A DNA stretch of 64,000 bases from Bradyrhizobium sp. CB82 (GCF_029714405.1 NZ_CP121650.1:1803001-1867000); one strand, 5' to 3'; shown: positions 19,658-28,443, counted from the first letter of the stretch. Numbers and translations: made by a program. Notes: a model not told the origin generated them from the sequence alone.

Positions 19658-20196
19658 TCCTTTGTGGCTTGGTTGACGTTGGCGAAGATCGTCTCCAGCA
19701 CCTTGTCGGGATCCTCGCGGTCGATCATGGCGCGCAGGAAGCGTTTCACGGTCTCGGCGTCCTCCGGGCCGATCTCGGCGAGCGCCCGGTTGATTCGCGT
19801 GGTCTGGAGCCCGGCGAGCTTTTGCACCAGCGCCTCGCCCTTCGGCGTCGCATAGAGCAGGCGCTGGCGGCGGTCGTTGTCGCCGGTCTTCTGCACGATA
19901 TAGCCCTCATCGAGCAATTGCTTGAGCACGCGCCCGAGCGACTGCTTGGTGATGCGCAGGACGTCCAGGAGGTCGGCGACCTTGAGGCCGGGATAGCGGT
20001 AGACGAAATGCATGACGCGGTGATGGGCCCGGCCGAAGCCGAACGCCTCCAGCTCCTGGTCGGGATCACCTACGAAATCGCGATAGGCGAAGAACAGGAG
20101 CTCGATGATATCCCAGCGCAAATTGTCCCTTTCGGGAACGGCGGACTTGGCCGCGGCCGCGTCAGGTGAGGGATTCGCGAAATTTATGTCAGGCAT
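19654..20196 (-). CDS. petP: MarR-family regulator, PetP-like
   Basis: A 180-residue winged-helix protein. The DNA-binding core is LKVADLLDVLRITKQSLGRV with the wing NDRRQRLLYATPKG. Position directly before petR with overlapping codons matches the petP-petR pair of alphaproteobacteria. The start is ATG 20196 (MPDINFANPS); a TTG seven codons upstream is less likely. Ligand unknown. It reads toward petR and the kinase, divergent from the aminotransferase gene. Confidence 0.85.
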   Translation of the reverse strand: MPDINFANPSPDAAAAKSAVPERDNLRWDIIELLFFAYRDFVGDPDQELEAFGFGRAHHRVMHFVYRYPGLKVADLLDVLRITKQSLGRVLKQLLDEGYIVQKTGDNDRRQRLLYATPKGEALVQKLAGLQTTRINRALAEIGPEDAETVKRFLRAMIDREDPDKVLETIFANVNQATKE

Positions 20197-20540
20197 ATTG
20201 ACGTATCTTAGGTTCAATGTTACAAAACGATCGGCCCGGACGAAATTTTAGATCGCTTCGGTCGGGATTGACATTGTCCAAGGCGGCCGGGGGAAGTGCC
20301 GGACAGGCAGCGCCGGCCGGACCAGATCTACCGTGCGATTGTCGAGCGGCATATCGGCAAAACATACTGGACTTCCGCCCTCCGCAAAAGCATGTCCTGT
20401 CGCGACATGCTGGCCACGGGAAACCGGCCGTAACAAGGCTGGTCACGGTCGGGGCCAGACTTGGTTAAGTTATCAAGCCCGAAAGAGGCAGGCCGGCGCG
20501 ATTCCGCGCGCCGATTGCGACAGCGGGAGGCAAGGGAAAA

Positions 20541-21623
20541 ATGAGTCTGAAATTCGAAATCCAGCCTGCCACCAATCCGACCCCCGAGAAGGAGCGCACG
20601 GCAAAGCTCGCAAATCCTGGCTTCGGCCGGGTCTTCACCGACCACATGGCCGTGGTCCGCTACAGCCAGGCCAAGGGCGGTTGGCACGACGCGCACGTCG
20701 AAGCCCGCGCCAATTTCCAGCTCGATCCGGCCGGCGCCGTGCTGCATTACGCGCAGGAGATCTTCGAGGGCCTGAAGGCCTATAAGCGCGAGGACGGCGG
20801 GGTCAATCTGTTCCGCCCCGACGCCAATGCGCGGCGCTTCAAGAATTCCGCCGAGCGCATGGCGATGGCACCGCTGCCCGAGGACGTCTTCATCGAGGCG
20901 GTCGAGCAGCTCGTACGGATCGACCGCGCCTGGATCCCGGGCGGCGAGGGCAGTCTTTACTTGCGGCCCTTCATGATCGCGAGCGAGGTCTTCCTCGGCG
21001 TGAAGCCGTCGGCGGAATACATCTTCGCCGTCATCGCATCGCCGGTCGGCTCTTATTTCAAGGGCGGCCCCGCGCCCGTTTCGATCTGGGTGTCGGAGAA
21101 CTACACGCGTGCCGCGGTCGGCGGCACCGGCGCCGTCAAATGCGGCGGCAACTACGCCGCGAGCCTGCGCGCGCAGGCCGAGGCCATCGAGCATGGCTGC
21201 GACCAGGTCGTCTTCCTCGATGCGGTCGAGCGCCGGTATATCGAGGAGCTCGGCGGCATGAACATCTTCTTCGTGCTCGATGACGGCTCACTGATCACCC
21301 CGCCGCTCGGCACCATTTTGCCGGGCATCACCCGCGACTCCATCATCGCGCTGGCCAAGGACGCCGGCACGCCTGTGCGCGAGGAGCCCTACACGATCGA
21401 GCAATGGCGCAAGGATGCGGCCAGCGGCAAGCTGAAGGAAGCTTTTGCCTGCGGCACGGCGGCCGTCATCTCGCCGATCGGCAAGGTGTGCTCGGCGAGC
21501 GGCGACTTCCTCATCAGCGGCGGCGCCGCGGGCCCCGTCGCCATGGGGCTGCGCAAGCAGCTGGTCGACATCCAGTACGGCCGGACCAACGACCCGCACG
21601 ACTGGATCAGAAAGGTCTTTTGA
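20541..21623 (+). CDS. ilvE: Branched-chain amino acid aminotransferase
   Basis: A PLP fold-type IV enzyme that transfers amino groups between glutamate and the keto acids of leucine, isoleucine and valine. At 360 residues it belongs to the longer bacterial/eukaryotic-type BCAT subgroup. Visible features are LHYAQEIFEGLKAY, the PLP-lysine region GAVKCGGNYAAS and the late CGTAAVISPIGKV. Start ATG 20541 follows GGGAGG. A second, shorter aminotransferase of the same fold follows 125 bases later. Confidence 0.93.
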   Translation: MSLKFEIQPATNPTPEKERTAKLANPGFGRVFTDHMAVVRYSQAKGGWHDAHVEARANFQLDPAGAVLHYAQEIFEGLKAYKREDGGVNLFRPDANARRFKNSAERMAMAPLPEDVFIEAVEQLVRIDRAWIPGGEGSLYLRPFMIASEVFLGVKPSAEYIFAVIASPVGSYFKGGPAPVSIWVSENYTRAAVGGTGAVKCGGNYAASLRAQAEAIEHGCDQVVFLDAVERRYIEELGGMNIFFVLDDGSLITPPLGTILPGITRDSIIALAKDAGTPVREEPYTIEQWRKDAASGKLKEAFACGTAAVISPIGKVCSASGDFLISGGAAGPVAMGLRKQLVDIQYGRTNDPHDWIRKVF

Positions 21624-21748
21624 CCGGCGGCGGACTCTTTCCGCCGTTCCTGTGACGTTTTCTTAGGTTGAGCACGGCCAGCACGCGCCTCGCGAGGACG
21701 CGCGCGTGGGCACGTGCGCGCAAAATTCAACAGCACCGGGAGAGAGAC

Positions 21749-22735
21749 ATGGGCGTTTCATTCGACAACATCGACGGCGTCATCTGGTATGACGCCAGGC
21801 TGGTGCCGTGGAAGGACGCCAACGTTCATTTGCTGACCCATGGCCTGCATTATGCGAGCTGCGTGTTCGAGGGCGAGCGCGCCTATGGCGGCAGGGTGTT
21901 CAGGAGCACGGCCCATTCCGAACGGCTGAAGGCGTCGGCCAACATCCTCGATTTCGAGATCCCGTTCTCGGTCGCGGAGATCGACGCGGCGAAGCAACTC
22001 GTGATCGACACGAACAATTTGCCGGATGCCTATCTGCGCCCGATCGCCTGGCGCGGCTCGGAGATGATGGGCGTCTCCGCCCCGAACAACACGATCCATC
22101 TCGCGATCGCCGCCTGGCAATGGCCGAGCTATTTCGATCCCGCCGAGAAGCTGAAGGGGATCCGTATCGACCTCGCCGAGTACCGAAGGCCCGATCCGCG
22201 CACGATCCCGGCGCTTGCCAAGGTAAGCGGCCTCTACATGATCTGCACCATCTCCAAACATAAGGCCGAGCGAAAAGGCTATGCGGATGCGATGATGCTG
22301 GATTGGGAGGGGCGCGTCGCCGAATGCACGGGCGCCAACATCTTCTTCGTCCGCGATGGCAAGCTCCACACCCCGATCGCCGACTGCTTCCTCGCCGGAG
22401 TCACCCGCGCCACCGCGATCGAACTCGCAAGGCGACGCGGCATCGAGGTGATCGAGCGACGGATCATGCCGGAGGAGCTCGACGGTTTTGCCGAATGCTT
22501 CATCACCGGCACCGCCGCCGAAGTGACCCCGGTCTCCGAGATCGCGGAGTGGACGTTTACTCCGGGCGCGATCTCGGAGCAGTTGATGCGGGACTACGCG
22601 GCCGAGGTGCAGCCCGGGGCAAGCGGGAAGCGGCGTAACGGGCGACGGGCACGTCGGTACGCACCCTCGCCCCGTTTTTTCCCGGGGAGAGGGCGGGGTG
22701 AGGGGTTCTCTCGGCCCTCATGTGTTTATCGATAG
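21749..22735 (+). CDS. Second class-IV aminotransferase with a repeat-derived C-terminal tail
   Basis: A PLP fold-type IV enzyme of the IlvE/D-amino-acid aminotransferase group: LLTHGLHYASCVFEGERAY at the N-terminus, the PLP lysine in CTISKHKAER, and TGTAAEVTPVSEI near the end. The family part ends around MRDYAAEVQP (about residue 290). The remaining ~35 residues (GKRRNGRRARRYAPSPRFFP and on) are encoded by the left part of an intergenic inverted repeat. The start is ATG 21749, after GGGAGAGAGAC. The substrate may be branched-chain, D- or 4-amino-4-deoxychorismate-like; branched-chain is the best guess. Confidence 0.85.
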   Translation: MGVSFDNIDGVIWYDARLVPWKDANVHLLTHGLHYASCVFEGERAYGGRVFRSTAHSERLKASANILDFEIPFSVAEIDAAKQLVIDTNNLPDAYLRPIAWRGSEMMGVSAPNNTIHLAIAAWQWPSYFDPAEKLKGIRIDLAEYRRPDPRTIPALAKVSGLYMICTISKHKAERKGYADAMMLDWEGRVAECTGANIFFVRDGKLHTPIADCFLAGVTRATAIELARRRGIEVIERRIMPEELDGFAECFITGTAAEVTPVSEIAEWTFTPGAISEQLMRDYAAEVQPGASGKRRNGRRARRYAPSPRFFPGRGRGEGFSRPSCVYR

Positions 22736-22806
22736 ACCGGTACCCCCTCACCCGAAATTCGCTACCGCGAATTTTCGACCTCTCCCCGCAAGCGGGGCGA
22801 GGTAAA
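22664..22806. repeat. Large imperfect inverted repeat, intergenic mosaic type
   Basis: The left arm (CCTCGCCCC...GGGGAGAGG then GGGTGAGGGG) is mirrored by the right arm (CCCCTCACCC then CCTCTCCCCGC...GCGGGGCGAGG) about 60 bases later. The RNA or single strand could fold into one long hairpin. Such elements are abundant in Bradyrhizobium genomes. The left part is read as the tail of the preceding aminotransferase. Confidence 0.75.
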
Positions 22807-22851
22807 GAGAGGCATTTGCCGGCCGAGTGGCTGAAAGCTCGACGTTTGTGT

Positions 22852-22892
22852 TGTAAGTCAACGTGTATGTTGTAAGTCAACGTTGACTTACA
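22852..22892. promoter_or_regulatory. Operator-like cluster: 22-base perfect palindrome plus a third half-site
   Basis: The half-site TGTAAGTCAAC occurs at 22852-22862 and 22871-22881, and its exact reverse complement fills 22882-22892, making a perfect 22-base palindrome. It ends 18 bases before the hisS start codon. The size and symmetry fit a dimeric repressor of the TetR or a similar family; the protein is not identified in this window. Confidence 0.6.
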
Positions 22893-22910
22893 GAGCTTAC
22901 GACGAGCGAC

Positions 22911-24455
22911 ATGGCCGAAAAACCCAAAAAACCCCAGAAACTGAAGGCGCGCCTGCCGCGCGGGCTGGAGGATCGCGATCCCGCCGCGATCAAGGCCACG
23001 CGCCAGATGGTCGAGAAGATCCGCGCCGTCTACGAGCTCTTCGGATTCGAGCCGGTGGAAACGCCGGCGATGGAATATACCGACGCGCTCGGCAAGTTCC
23101 TGCCCGACCAGGATCGCCCCAATGAGGGTGTGTTCTCGTTCCAGGACGATGACGAGCAGTGGATCTCCCTGCGCTACGACCTGACCGCGCCGCTCGCGCG
23201 TTACGTCGCGGAAAATTTCGACACGCTGCCGAAACCCTATCGCAGCTACCGCGCCGGCTACGTTTTCCGCAATGAAAAGCCCGGCCCCGGCCGCTTCCGC
23301 CAGTTCATGCAGTTCGATGCCGATACGGTCGGCTCGGCGACGCCGGCGGCGGACGCCGAGATCTGCATGATGGCGGCAGACACGATGGAAGCGCTCGGCA
23401 TTGCGCGCGGCTCCTACGTGGTGAAGGTGAACAACCGGAAGGTTCTAGACGGATTGATGGAGAGTATCGGTCTCGGCGGCGAGGAGAATGCGGGAAGGCG
23501 CCTTACAGTACTTAGAGCGATCGACAAGCTTGATAAATTTCCGATCGCCGAGGTAGCCAAACTTCTTGGACCCGGACGTTGGGACGGCGGCGAAGAAGGA
23601 AAGGGCGATTTCACAAAGGGAGCCGGGCTTTCTGATTCAGATATGGCACGCGTCATCAATTTCACCGGCTGGGGCGCCCCTGATTCAGGCTCAATGAGCG
23701 AGCACGCCTCTAACGAAGTCACGTTGGCCAACTTCGAGAAGATCGTCGAAGGAAATGCGCTGGGACTTGAGGGCGTGGCTGAACTCTCACAGATGAGAGA
23801 TTTAGTCGCTGCCGCAGGCTATGACGACGGCCGCGTCGTTATCGATCCCTCCGTCGTGCGCGGCCTCGAATATTACACCGGGCCCGTTTACGAGGTCGAA
23901 CTCCTGCTCGATACCAAGGACGAGAAGGGCCGTCCCGTACGCTTCGGCTCCGTCGGTGGCGGGGGTCGTTATGACGGCCTCGTCTCGCGCTTTCGCGGCG
24001 AGCCGGTGCCGGCGACCGGTTTCTCGATCGGCGTGTCGCGCTTGCAGGCCGCGCTGACGCTGCTCGGCAAGCTCGCCACGCGGCCCGAATTCGGGCCCGT
24101 CGTCGTCACCGTGTTCGACCGCGACCGCGTCGCGGACTATCAGAAGATGGTCAGCGCCTTGCGCACCGCGGGCATTCGCGCCGAACTCTATCTCGGCAAC
24201 CCCAAGAACATGGGCAACCAGCTCAAATATGCCGACCGCCGCAATTCGCCTTGCGTGATCATTCAGGGCTCGGATGAAAAGGCGCGCGGCGAGGTGCAGA
24301 TCAAGGATCTGATCGAGGGCGCCAAGGCTGCGGCCGCGATCGCCTCCAATCAGGAATGGCGCGAGACACGCCCGGCGCAGTTCTCGTGCAGCGAGGCTGA
24401 CCTCGTCGCGAAAGTGCGCGAGGTGCTCACGCGCCATGACGTGAGCTGGGGTTAG
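22911..24455 (+). CDS. hisS: Histidyl-tRNA synthetase with a compositionally distinct central block
   Basis: A class II synthetase charging tRNA-His. Motif 1 lies around [13 protein letters not shown], motif 2 reads [20 protein letters not shown], the histidine-binding segment is [12 protein letters not shown], and motif 3 ends in GFSIGVSRL; the anticodon domain follows ([12 protein letters not shown]). At 514 residues it is normal for alphaproteobacteria. Codons from about 23,437 to 23,815 are of a visibly less GC-rich type (CTA, AGA, ACA, TTA, CTT) than the rest of the gene, suggesting recombined DNA. The frame is intact. Confidence 0.95.
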   Translation: MAEKPKKPQKLKARLPRGLEDRDPAAIKATRQMVEKIRAVYELFGFEPVETPAMEYTDALGKFLPDQDRPNEGVFSFQDDDEQWISLRYDLTAPLARYVAENFDTLPKPYRSYRAGYVFRNEKPGPGRFRQFMQFDADTVGSATPAADAEICMMAADTMEALGIARGSYVVKVNNRKVLDGLMESIGLGGEENAGRRLTVLRAIDKLDKFPIAEVAKLLGPGRWDGGEEGKGDFTKGAGLSDSDMARVINFTGWGAPDSGSMSEHASNEVTLANFEKIVEGNALGLEGVAELSQMRDLVAAAGYDDGRVVIDPSVVRGLEYYTGPVYEVELLLDTKDEKGRPVRFGSVGGGGRYDGLVSRFRGEPVPATGFSIGVSRLQAALTLLGKLATRPEFGPVVVTVFDRDRVADYQKMVSALRTAGIRAELYLGNPKNMGNQLKYADRRNSPCVIIQGSDEKARGEVQIKDLIEGAKAAAAIASNQEWRETRPAQFSCSEADLVAKVREVLTRHDVSWG

Positions 24456-24473
24456 CCATTCGCGAGAGCCGTC

Positions 24474-24496
24474 ATGCCCGGGCTTGTCCCGGGCAT
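24474..24496. repeat. Palindromic intergenic hairpin
   Basis: ATGCCCGGG, loop CTTGT, CCCGGGCAT, nearly identical to the hairpin at 4027-4049. It follows the hisS stop by 18 bases and may also work as a transcription end. Confidence 0.65.
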
Positions 24497-24556
24497 CTGC
24501 GTCCTGTTTGATAGGCCATCGTGATTGGCCCGTCCGGCCGCAAGGGAGAGAACAAG

Positions 24557-24760
24557 ATGCCTGAGATCACCATCAGCATGGCCGAAGGCCGCACCGACGA
24601 ACAGAAGGCCGGCATGATGCGCGACATCACGCAGGCGCTGGTGACGAATCTCGGCGTCGATGCCGAGGCCGTCGTCATTCAGATCAACGAAGCTCCGCTT
24701 CGCCACAAGATGAAGGGCGGCAAGACCTTCGTGGAACGCGCGGCTGCAGCGAAGAAGTGA
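24557..24760 (+). CDS. 4-Oxalocrotonate tautomerase-family protein
   Basis: A 67-residue tautomerase whose catalytic residue is the proline exposed after methionine removal (MPEITISMAEG). That fixes the start at ATG 24557, preceded by GGGAGAG. The family assembles into hexamers of small subunits. The native substrate cannot be told from sequence; no aromatic meta-cleavage genes are nearby. Confidence 0.88.
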   Translation: MPEITISMAEGRTDEQKAGMMRDITQALVTNLGVDAEAVVIQINEAPLRHKMKGGKTFVERAAAAKK

Positions 24761-24774
24761 CGCGTGAGCGTCAC

Positions 24775-24855
24775 AGCCCGTCAGGGCTGAACCCGGAATC
24801 TCGATCCACGACCTCTGGATTCCGGGTCCGCGCTTCGCGCGTCCCCGAATGACGA
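24775..24855. repeat. Second-type rhizobial intergenic inverted repeat
   Basis: Contains CCCGGAATC and GATTCCGGG arms plus the terminal CCCCGAATGACGAGCAAG block, matching the 4060-4150 copy in plan. It separates the tautomerase and thioesterase genes. Confidence 0.6.
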
Positions 24856-24865
24856 GCAAGATCCC

Positions 24866-25267
24866 ATGGACGCACGTGAGTTCATCAAGATAGGCATGAG
24901 CGCGGAGCGTACCCTCGTGGTGCCGCCGGAGCGCACGGTCGGCCACTTCGTGTCCGACATGCCGCTGGTCTATGCGACGCCGATGATGATCCTGGAAATG
25001 GAGATGACATCGGGCGATGCGATCGCAAAACATCTCGCGCCGGGGTGGATCACGGTCGGCACCGAAGTCGACGTCCGGCATCTCGCGGCGACGCGTGTCG
25101 GTGCGACCGTGCGCACCACCGCGCGCGTGATCGAGGTCGAGCGCCGCGTCATCCGGTTTGAAGTGGAAGCCTTCGATGGCGAGCGCAAGATCGGCGAGGG
25201 CAAACACGCGCGAGGGCTCGTGAACTACGAGCAGTTCACCAAGCGGTTTGGTGTGCCAAAGTCGTAG
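24866..25267 (+). CDS. Hotdog-fold thioesterase (FlK-like)
   Basis: A 133-residue single-domain hotdog protein. The helix region YATPMMILEMEM and VGTEVDVRHLAATRVG resemble the fluoroacetyl-CoA thioesterase FlK and related thioesterases. Members hydrolyse acyl-CoA thioesters; the acyl group is unknown. Start ATG 24866 is the first good codon after the repeat. Confidence 0.8.
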   Translation: MDAREFIKIGMSAERTLVVPPERTVGHFVSDMPLVYATPMMILEMEMTSGDAIAKHLAPGWITVGTEVDVRHLAATRVGATVRTTARVIEVERRVIRFEVEAFDGERKIGEGKHARGLVNYEQFTKRFGVPKS

Positions 25268-25271
25268 GGCG

Positions 25272-25372
25272 ACGGTGCCGTAGGTTGGGCAAAGGGAAGC
25301 GTGCCCACCACTTTTCAAGTAAGGCGCAACATGGTGGGCACGGCGCTACGCGCCTTGCCCACCTACTTCGCC
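25272..25372. repeat. Intergenic inverted repeat (GTAGGTTGGGCAAAG type)
   Basis: GTAGGTTGGGCAAAGGGAAG...GTGCCCACC is mirrored by GGTGGGCACGGCGCTACGCGCC...TTGCCCACCTAC. A sibling occurs at 30,814-30,908. The right arm overlaps the last codons of proC (stop near 25363). Confidence 0.65.
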
Positions 25373-26190
25373 AATTCCTTCGAGCGTTTCGTCGCGGCCG
25401 CGATCGCGCGGGTCATCAGGTCGCGCAGGCCCGGCTCGCCCATCAGCACTTCGAGCGCGGCGGCAGTGGTGCCGCCGGGCGAGGTGACGTTCTGGCGCAG
25501 TGTGCTCGATGCAAGCTCCGAGCGGTGCAGCAGCTCGCCCGCGCCTGCGACCGTCTCGCGCGCGAGTTTGGTGGCGAGCGCCTCCGGCAGACCCGCCTCG
25601 ATGCCGGCGCGTGCGAGCTCTTCGGCGAGCAGGAAGACGTAAGCGGGGCCCGAGCCGGAGACGGCCGTGACCGCATCCATCAGGCCTTCATCCTCGACCC
25701 ATTCGACCAAGCCGGTGGCGCGGAGCAGCGCGTCGGCCACCGCGCGCTGCTTGTCGCTGACATTGTTCGCGGCCACCGCGACCGTGATGCCGCGGCCGAT
25801 CGCAGCCGGCGTGTTCGGCATGGCGCGCACCACGGCGCCGCCGCAGATCTCTTGCAACGAGGCGATCGTGGTTCCCGCCATGATCGAGACCACCGAGGTG
25901 CCTGCGGAAACATAGGGCTTCAGCTTCGCGCCGGCCTCGCGGAAGGATTGCGGCTTGACCGCGACGACGAGCGTCTGGACGGTGCCGGCGCTCGTCACAT
26001 CCGGATTGAGCGCAACGCCTTTCGCAGCGAGCGCGCTGATCTCGGGTGACAGATGCGGCTCGATCACGGCGACGCGGCGCGGATCGAGGCCTTGTGCCAG
26101 CCATCCGGTCAGCATCGCGCCGCCCATCTTGCCCGCGCCGGCGAGGAGAATGGTGCCGGTGATGTTCTTCAAGGTGCCGTCGTTCGCCAT
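25363..26190 (-). CDS. proC: Pyrroline-5-carboxylate reductase
   Basis: A cytoplasmic NAD(P)H-dependent enzyme for the last step of proline synthesis. The Rossmann motif reads LLAGAGKMGGAML (near residues 15-27), the signature SGSGPAYVFLLAEELARAG is complete, and TSPGGTTAAALEVL follows near the C-terminus. It is 275 residues from ATG 26190; the open frame continues four codons upstream from a GTG. Confidence 0.95.
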   Translation of the reverse strand: MANDGTLKNITGTILLAGAGKMGGAMLTGWLAQGLDPRRVAVIEPHLSPEISALAAKGVALNPDVTSAGTVQTLVVAVKPQSFREAGAKLKPYVSAGTSVVSIMAGTTIASLQEICGGAVVRAMPNTPAAIGRGITVAVAANNVSDKQRAVADALLRATGLVEWVEDEGLMDAVTAVSGSGPAYVFLLAEELARAGIEAGLPEALATKLARETVAGAGELLHRSELASSTLRQNVTSPGGTTAAALEVLMGEPGLRDLMTRAIAAATKRSKELAK

Positions 26191-26381
26191 CGCTGTTGCC
26201 ACTCACTTGGTGTCGTCCCAGCGAAAGCCAGGACCCCCGCGCGAGCGCTTGCGCTCGCCGCGTTACCACAGGCGTTTTAGTGGATGGAGATGCTGGCAAC
26301 AAGCATCGTGCACTAAGGGGGAGATCACGCGGTTGGGGCCCGGGCTCGCGCTGTGCGCGTCCCGGGGACGACGAGCGAGCC

Positions 26382-26882
26382 TTACGCCTCGCCTGCCGTG
26401 TCGAACATGGCGGCGTCCATCGCCTCGGTGGTCGATTTGCCCGCCCACACCACGAACTGGAACGCGGGGAAATAGCGCTCGCAGGCGTGGATGGCGCCGG
26501 CGAGCATGGCCTCGCATTGCGCGGTCGAGGCGGACAGCCCGCCCGGCAGCATCAAGGCCTGGCGGTGCATGATCATGCCGGTGTGGGTCCACAGATCGAA
26601 GTGACCAACCCATAATTGCTCGTTGATGGCGGCGACGAGCCGCTGCACCTCGGACCTGCGCGCGACCGGAATCTTCATGTCGAACGCGCAGGCCAGATGC
26701 AGCGCCTCGATCTCACCCATCCAGGTGAAGGAGAGCTGATAGTCGGTCCACTGCCCCTTGGAGACGATCGTGATCTCGTCGTCGCCGGAACGTTCGAATG
26801 CCCAGTTGTTGGTGGCGGCGATGTCCTCCACCACCGAGAGCGGGTGGCTGCGGGAATCGATATTGCTTTCGAGCAGGGACAT
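26382..26882 (-). CDS. YbjN-domain protein
   Basis: A 166-residue protein with the YbjN fold (a type III secretion chaperone-like sensory domain). Features include NWAFERSGDDEITIVSKG, the LHLACAFDMKIP strand region and MLPGGLSAS. YbjN relatives influence motility and stress responses in Escherichia coli; the mechanism is unclear. The start is ATG 26882 (MSLLESNIDSRSHP). In alphaproteobacteria it commonly sits next to proC, as here. Confidence 0.85.
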   Translation of the reverse strand: MSLLESNIDSRSHPLSVVEDIAATNNWAFERSGDDEITIVSKGQWTDYQLSFTWMGEIEALHLACAFDMKIPVARRSEVQRLVAAINEQLWVGHFDLWTHTGMIMHRQALMLPGGLSASTAQCEAMLAGAIHACERYFPAFQFVVWAGKSTTEAMDAAMFDTAGEA

Positions 26883-27389
26883 GCCGTCTCGACCTCTTGC
26901 CTTCTTGTTTCTCTTGATACGCACGCGGTTGGCCCGGCGCGCGCTCCCTTAACGTCGCTGACGGCGATCCTCTCGGATCGCGCGGGCCTGTCGGGGATCA
27001 ACTGATGTGATTTGCGGAATCTGCGCAACTCCGTCGCGAGTCCGTCCACAAGCTCGGACCTGCTCGTCCACAGCTCATCTCGGTCACAATTATTAATTTG
27101 AGAACAAATCGGAATCGGATCGAGCGACCGGCGCGCCAATCGTTAATGCCGTCCCAAATTCCGTCCCACGGGGGGCCGGACCGCCCCGGCCGCATGGAGC
27201 AATGCGCTTTCCCATGCGGAACGCGCTTGCCGGGACCCCACCGCGGCGTCATATTTCCAGACAGGCCGTTCATCCCGAACGGCTGCGCGTATTCCGCAAA
27301 AGTGGGTACCGGTTTTGCGACAAGAGTACGCGCATCTTAAATCTGAGCATTTTTCCACGGCAAACCGGTTCCCACTTTGCCTGAAAAAT
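26883..27389. other. Gene-free leader region before the FMN riboswitch
   Basis: About 500 bases with no convincing gene on either strand. It must hold the divergent promoters for the ybjN gene and for the riboswitch transcript; I cannot point to clear -10/-35 boxes. The right end holds an inverted repeat listed separately. Confidence 0.5.
27296..27380. repeat. Inverted repeat of the GCAAAAGTGGGTACCGG type
   Basis: Left arm GCAAAAGTGGGTACCGGTTTTGC (in part; 27296-27318) is mirrored by GCAAACCGGTTCCCACTTTGC-type sequence (27360-27380). This is a widespread rhizobial intergenic mosaic. It ends 11 bases before the riboswitch. Confidence 0.7.
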
Positions 27390-27391
27390 GC

Positions 27392-27540
27392 TCGCGTTCT
27401 CAGGGCGGGGTGAAAGTCCCCACCGGCGGTAAGGGTCGTAAGGTCCAAGCCCGCGAGCGCCTTCCTCCGCAAAGGGGAAGGGTCAGCAGATTCGGTGCAA
27501 CTCCGAAGCCGACGGTTAAAGTCCGGATGAAAGAGAACGG
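27392..27540 (+). promoter_or_regulatory. FMN riboswitch (RFN element)
   Basis: Conserved blocks appear in order: TCTCAGGGCGGGGTGAAAG, CCCCACCGGCGGTAAGGG, AAGCCCGCGAGCGC, GGTCAGCAGATTCGGTGCA, CCGAAGCCGACGG and the terminal GTCCGGATGAAAGAGAACGG. A hairpin CCGCATC-GCGAG-GATGCGG (27552-27570) follows without a T run, so control may be on translation or by another fold. It precedes ribH2 by 80 bases and should lower its expression when FMN is abundant. Confidence 0.95.
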
Positions 27541-27619
27541 TCGGTGGCGGTCCGCATCGCGAGGATGCGGTCGTTCGTCGTTCCGTATGCCCTGATTCTG
27601 GTCCTTAAGAAGGAAAGCC

Positions 27620-28183
27620 ATGAATCAGATGTTGCAAGACCCGCAAGTCGAAACCTCCCAGCCAACCCAACATCCGCCGGTTCCACCCGAGCCGCCGTCA
27701 CCCGAGCATCCCCGCTTCGCTAAGCCGCAGCGGGTCGCTTTCGTCGAGGCCTGCTGGCATCACGACGTCGTACAGGAGGCGCGCTTTGCCTTCCTGAAGG
27801 AGGCCGAGGCGCGGCACCTCACCCATGTCGACGTGTTCCAGGTGCCGGGCTCGTTCGAGATCCCGCTGCACGCGCAGATCCTCGCCAAGACGCGGCGCTA
27901 CACCGCGATCGTCGCGGCCGGCCTCGTCGTCGACGGCGGCATCTACCGCCACGAGTTCGTTGCCGATACCGTGATCAAGGCGCTGATGGACGTGCAGTTG
28001 CGCACCGAGGTGCCGGTGTTCTCCGCCGTGCTGACGCCGCAGCAATTCCACGAGACCGAGGTGCACTACGACTTCTTCCGCAAGCACTTTGCGATCAAGG
28101 GCGTGGAGGTCGCCGAGGCCTGCGCCAACACGCTGCACGGGTTGGAGCGGCTGCGCGGCCAGGTCGCGGCGGGGATCGTGTAA
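27620..28183 (+). CDS. ribH2: 6,7-dimethyl-8-ribityllumazine synthase, type 2
   Basis: Condenses 5-amino-6-ribitylaminouracil with 3,4-dihydroxybutanone phosphate in riboflavin synthesis. Signatures are the substrate-loop VPGSFEIPLHAQ and the GLVVDGGIYRHEFVADTVI segment. The VDGGIYRHEF form, rather than the usual GETxHFD, fits the decameric RibH2 type of rhizobia and Brucella. A Pro-rich N-terminal extension (~30 residues) is present. Start ATG 27620 has AAGGAAAG upstream. Controlled by the upstream FMN riboswitch. Confidence 0.93.
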   Translation: MNQMLQDPQVETSQPTQHPPVPPEPPSPEHPRFAKPQRVAFVEACWHHDVVQEARFAFLKEAEARHLTHVDVFQVPGSFEIPLHAQILAKTRRYTAIVAAGLVVDGGIYRHEFVADTVIKALMDVQLRTEVPVFSAVLTPQQFHETEVHYDFFRKHFAIKGVEVAEACANTLHGLERLRGQVAAGIV

Positions 28184-28284
28184 CCTCGCGCCACGCACGC
28201 CGCTGATTGTCATTTCCGCCGCCGCGTCGATAAACTCGGCGGCGGGAGGAGGCGCTCCGTGGGGACGGAGCGGCCGGCAAGATC

Positions 28285-28443
28285 ATGTTCGAAGGACACG
28301 ATCCCTATCTCGTTGCGCTCTCCGTGGCGATCGCGAGCCTGGGCGGCTATACCGGCTTTGCGCTTGCGGCGCGCATCCGCAACACGCCGGGCGTCAGTAA
28401 CCGCGTGCAAGGCGTCGGCCGGGGCTCGACCTCGGCGCCATAA
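28285..28443 (+). pseudogene. N-terminal fragment of an MHYT-domain membrane sensor
   Basis: Fifty-two codons starting MFEGHDPYLVALSVAIASLG and ending in an early stop. The first ~38 residues resemble the first transmembrane segment of MHYT-type signalling proteins (LVALSVAIASLGGYTGFALA), then similarity stops. What remains is too short for a functional sensor. It abuts a fragment of an unrelated gene in another frame, as expected after a deletion. Confidence 0.55.

Noticed and set aside
17588..19855. A 755-codon plus-strand open frame
   Set aside because: Exact antisense shadow of the histidine kinase, petR and the end of petP, all of which have clear motifs.
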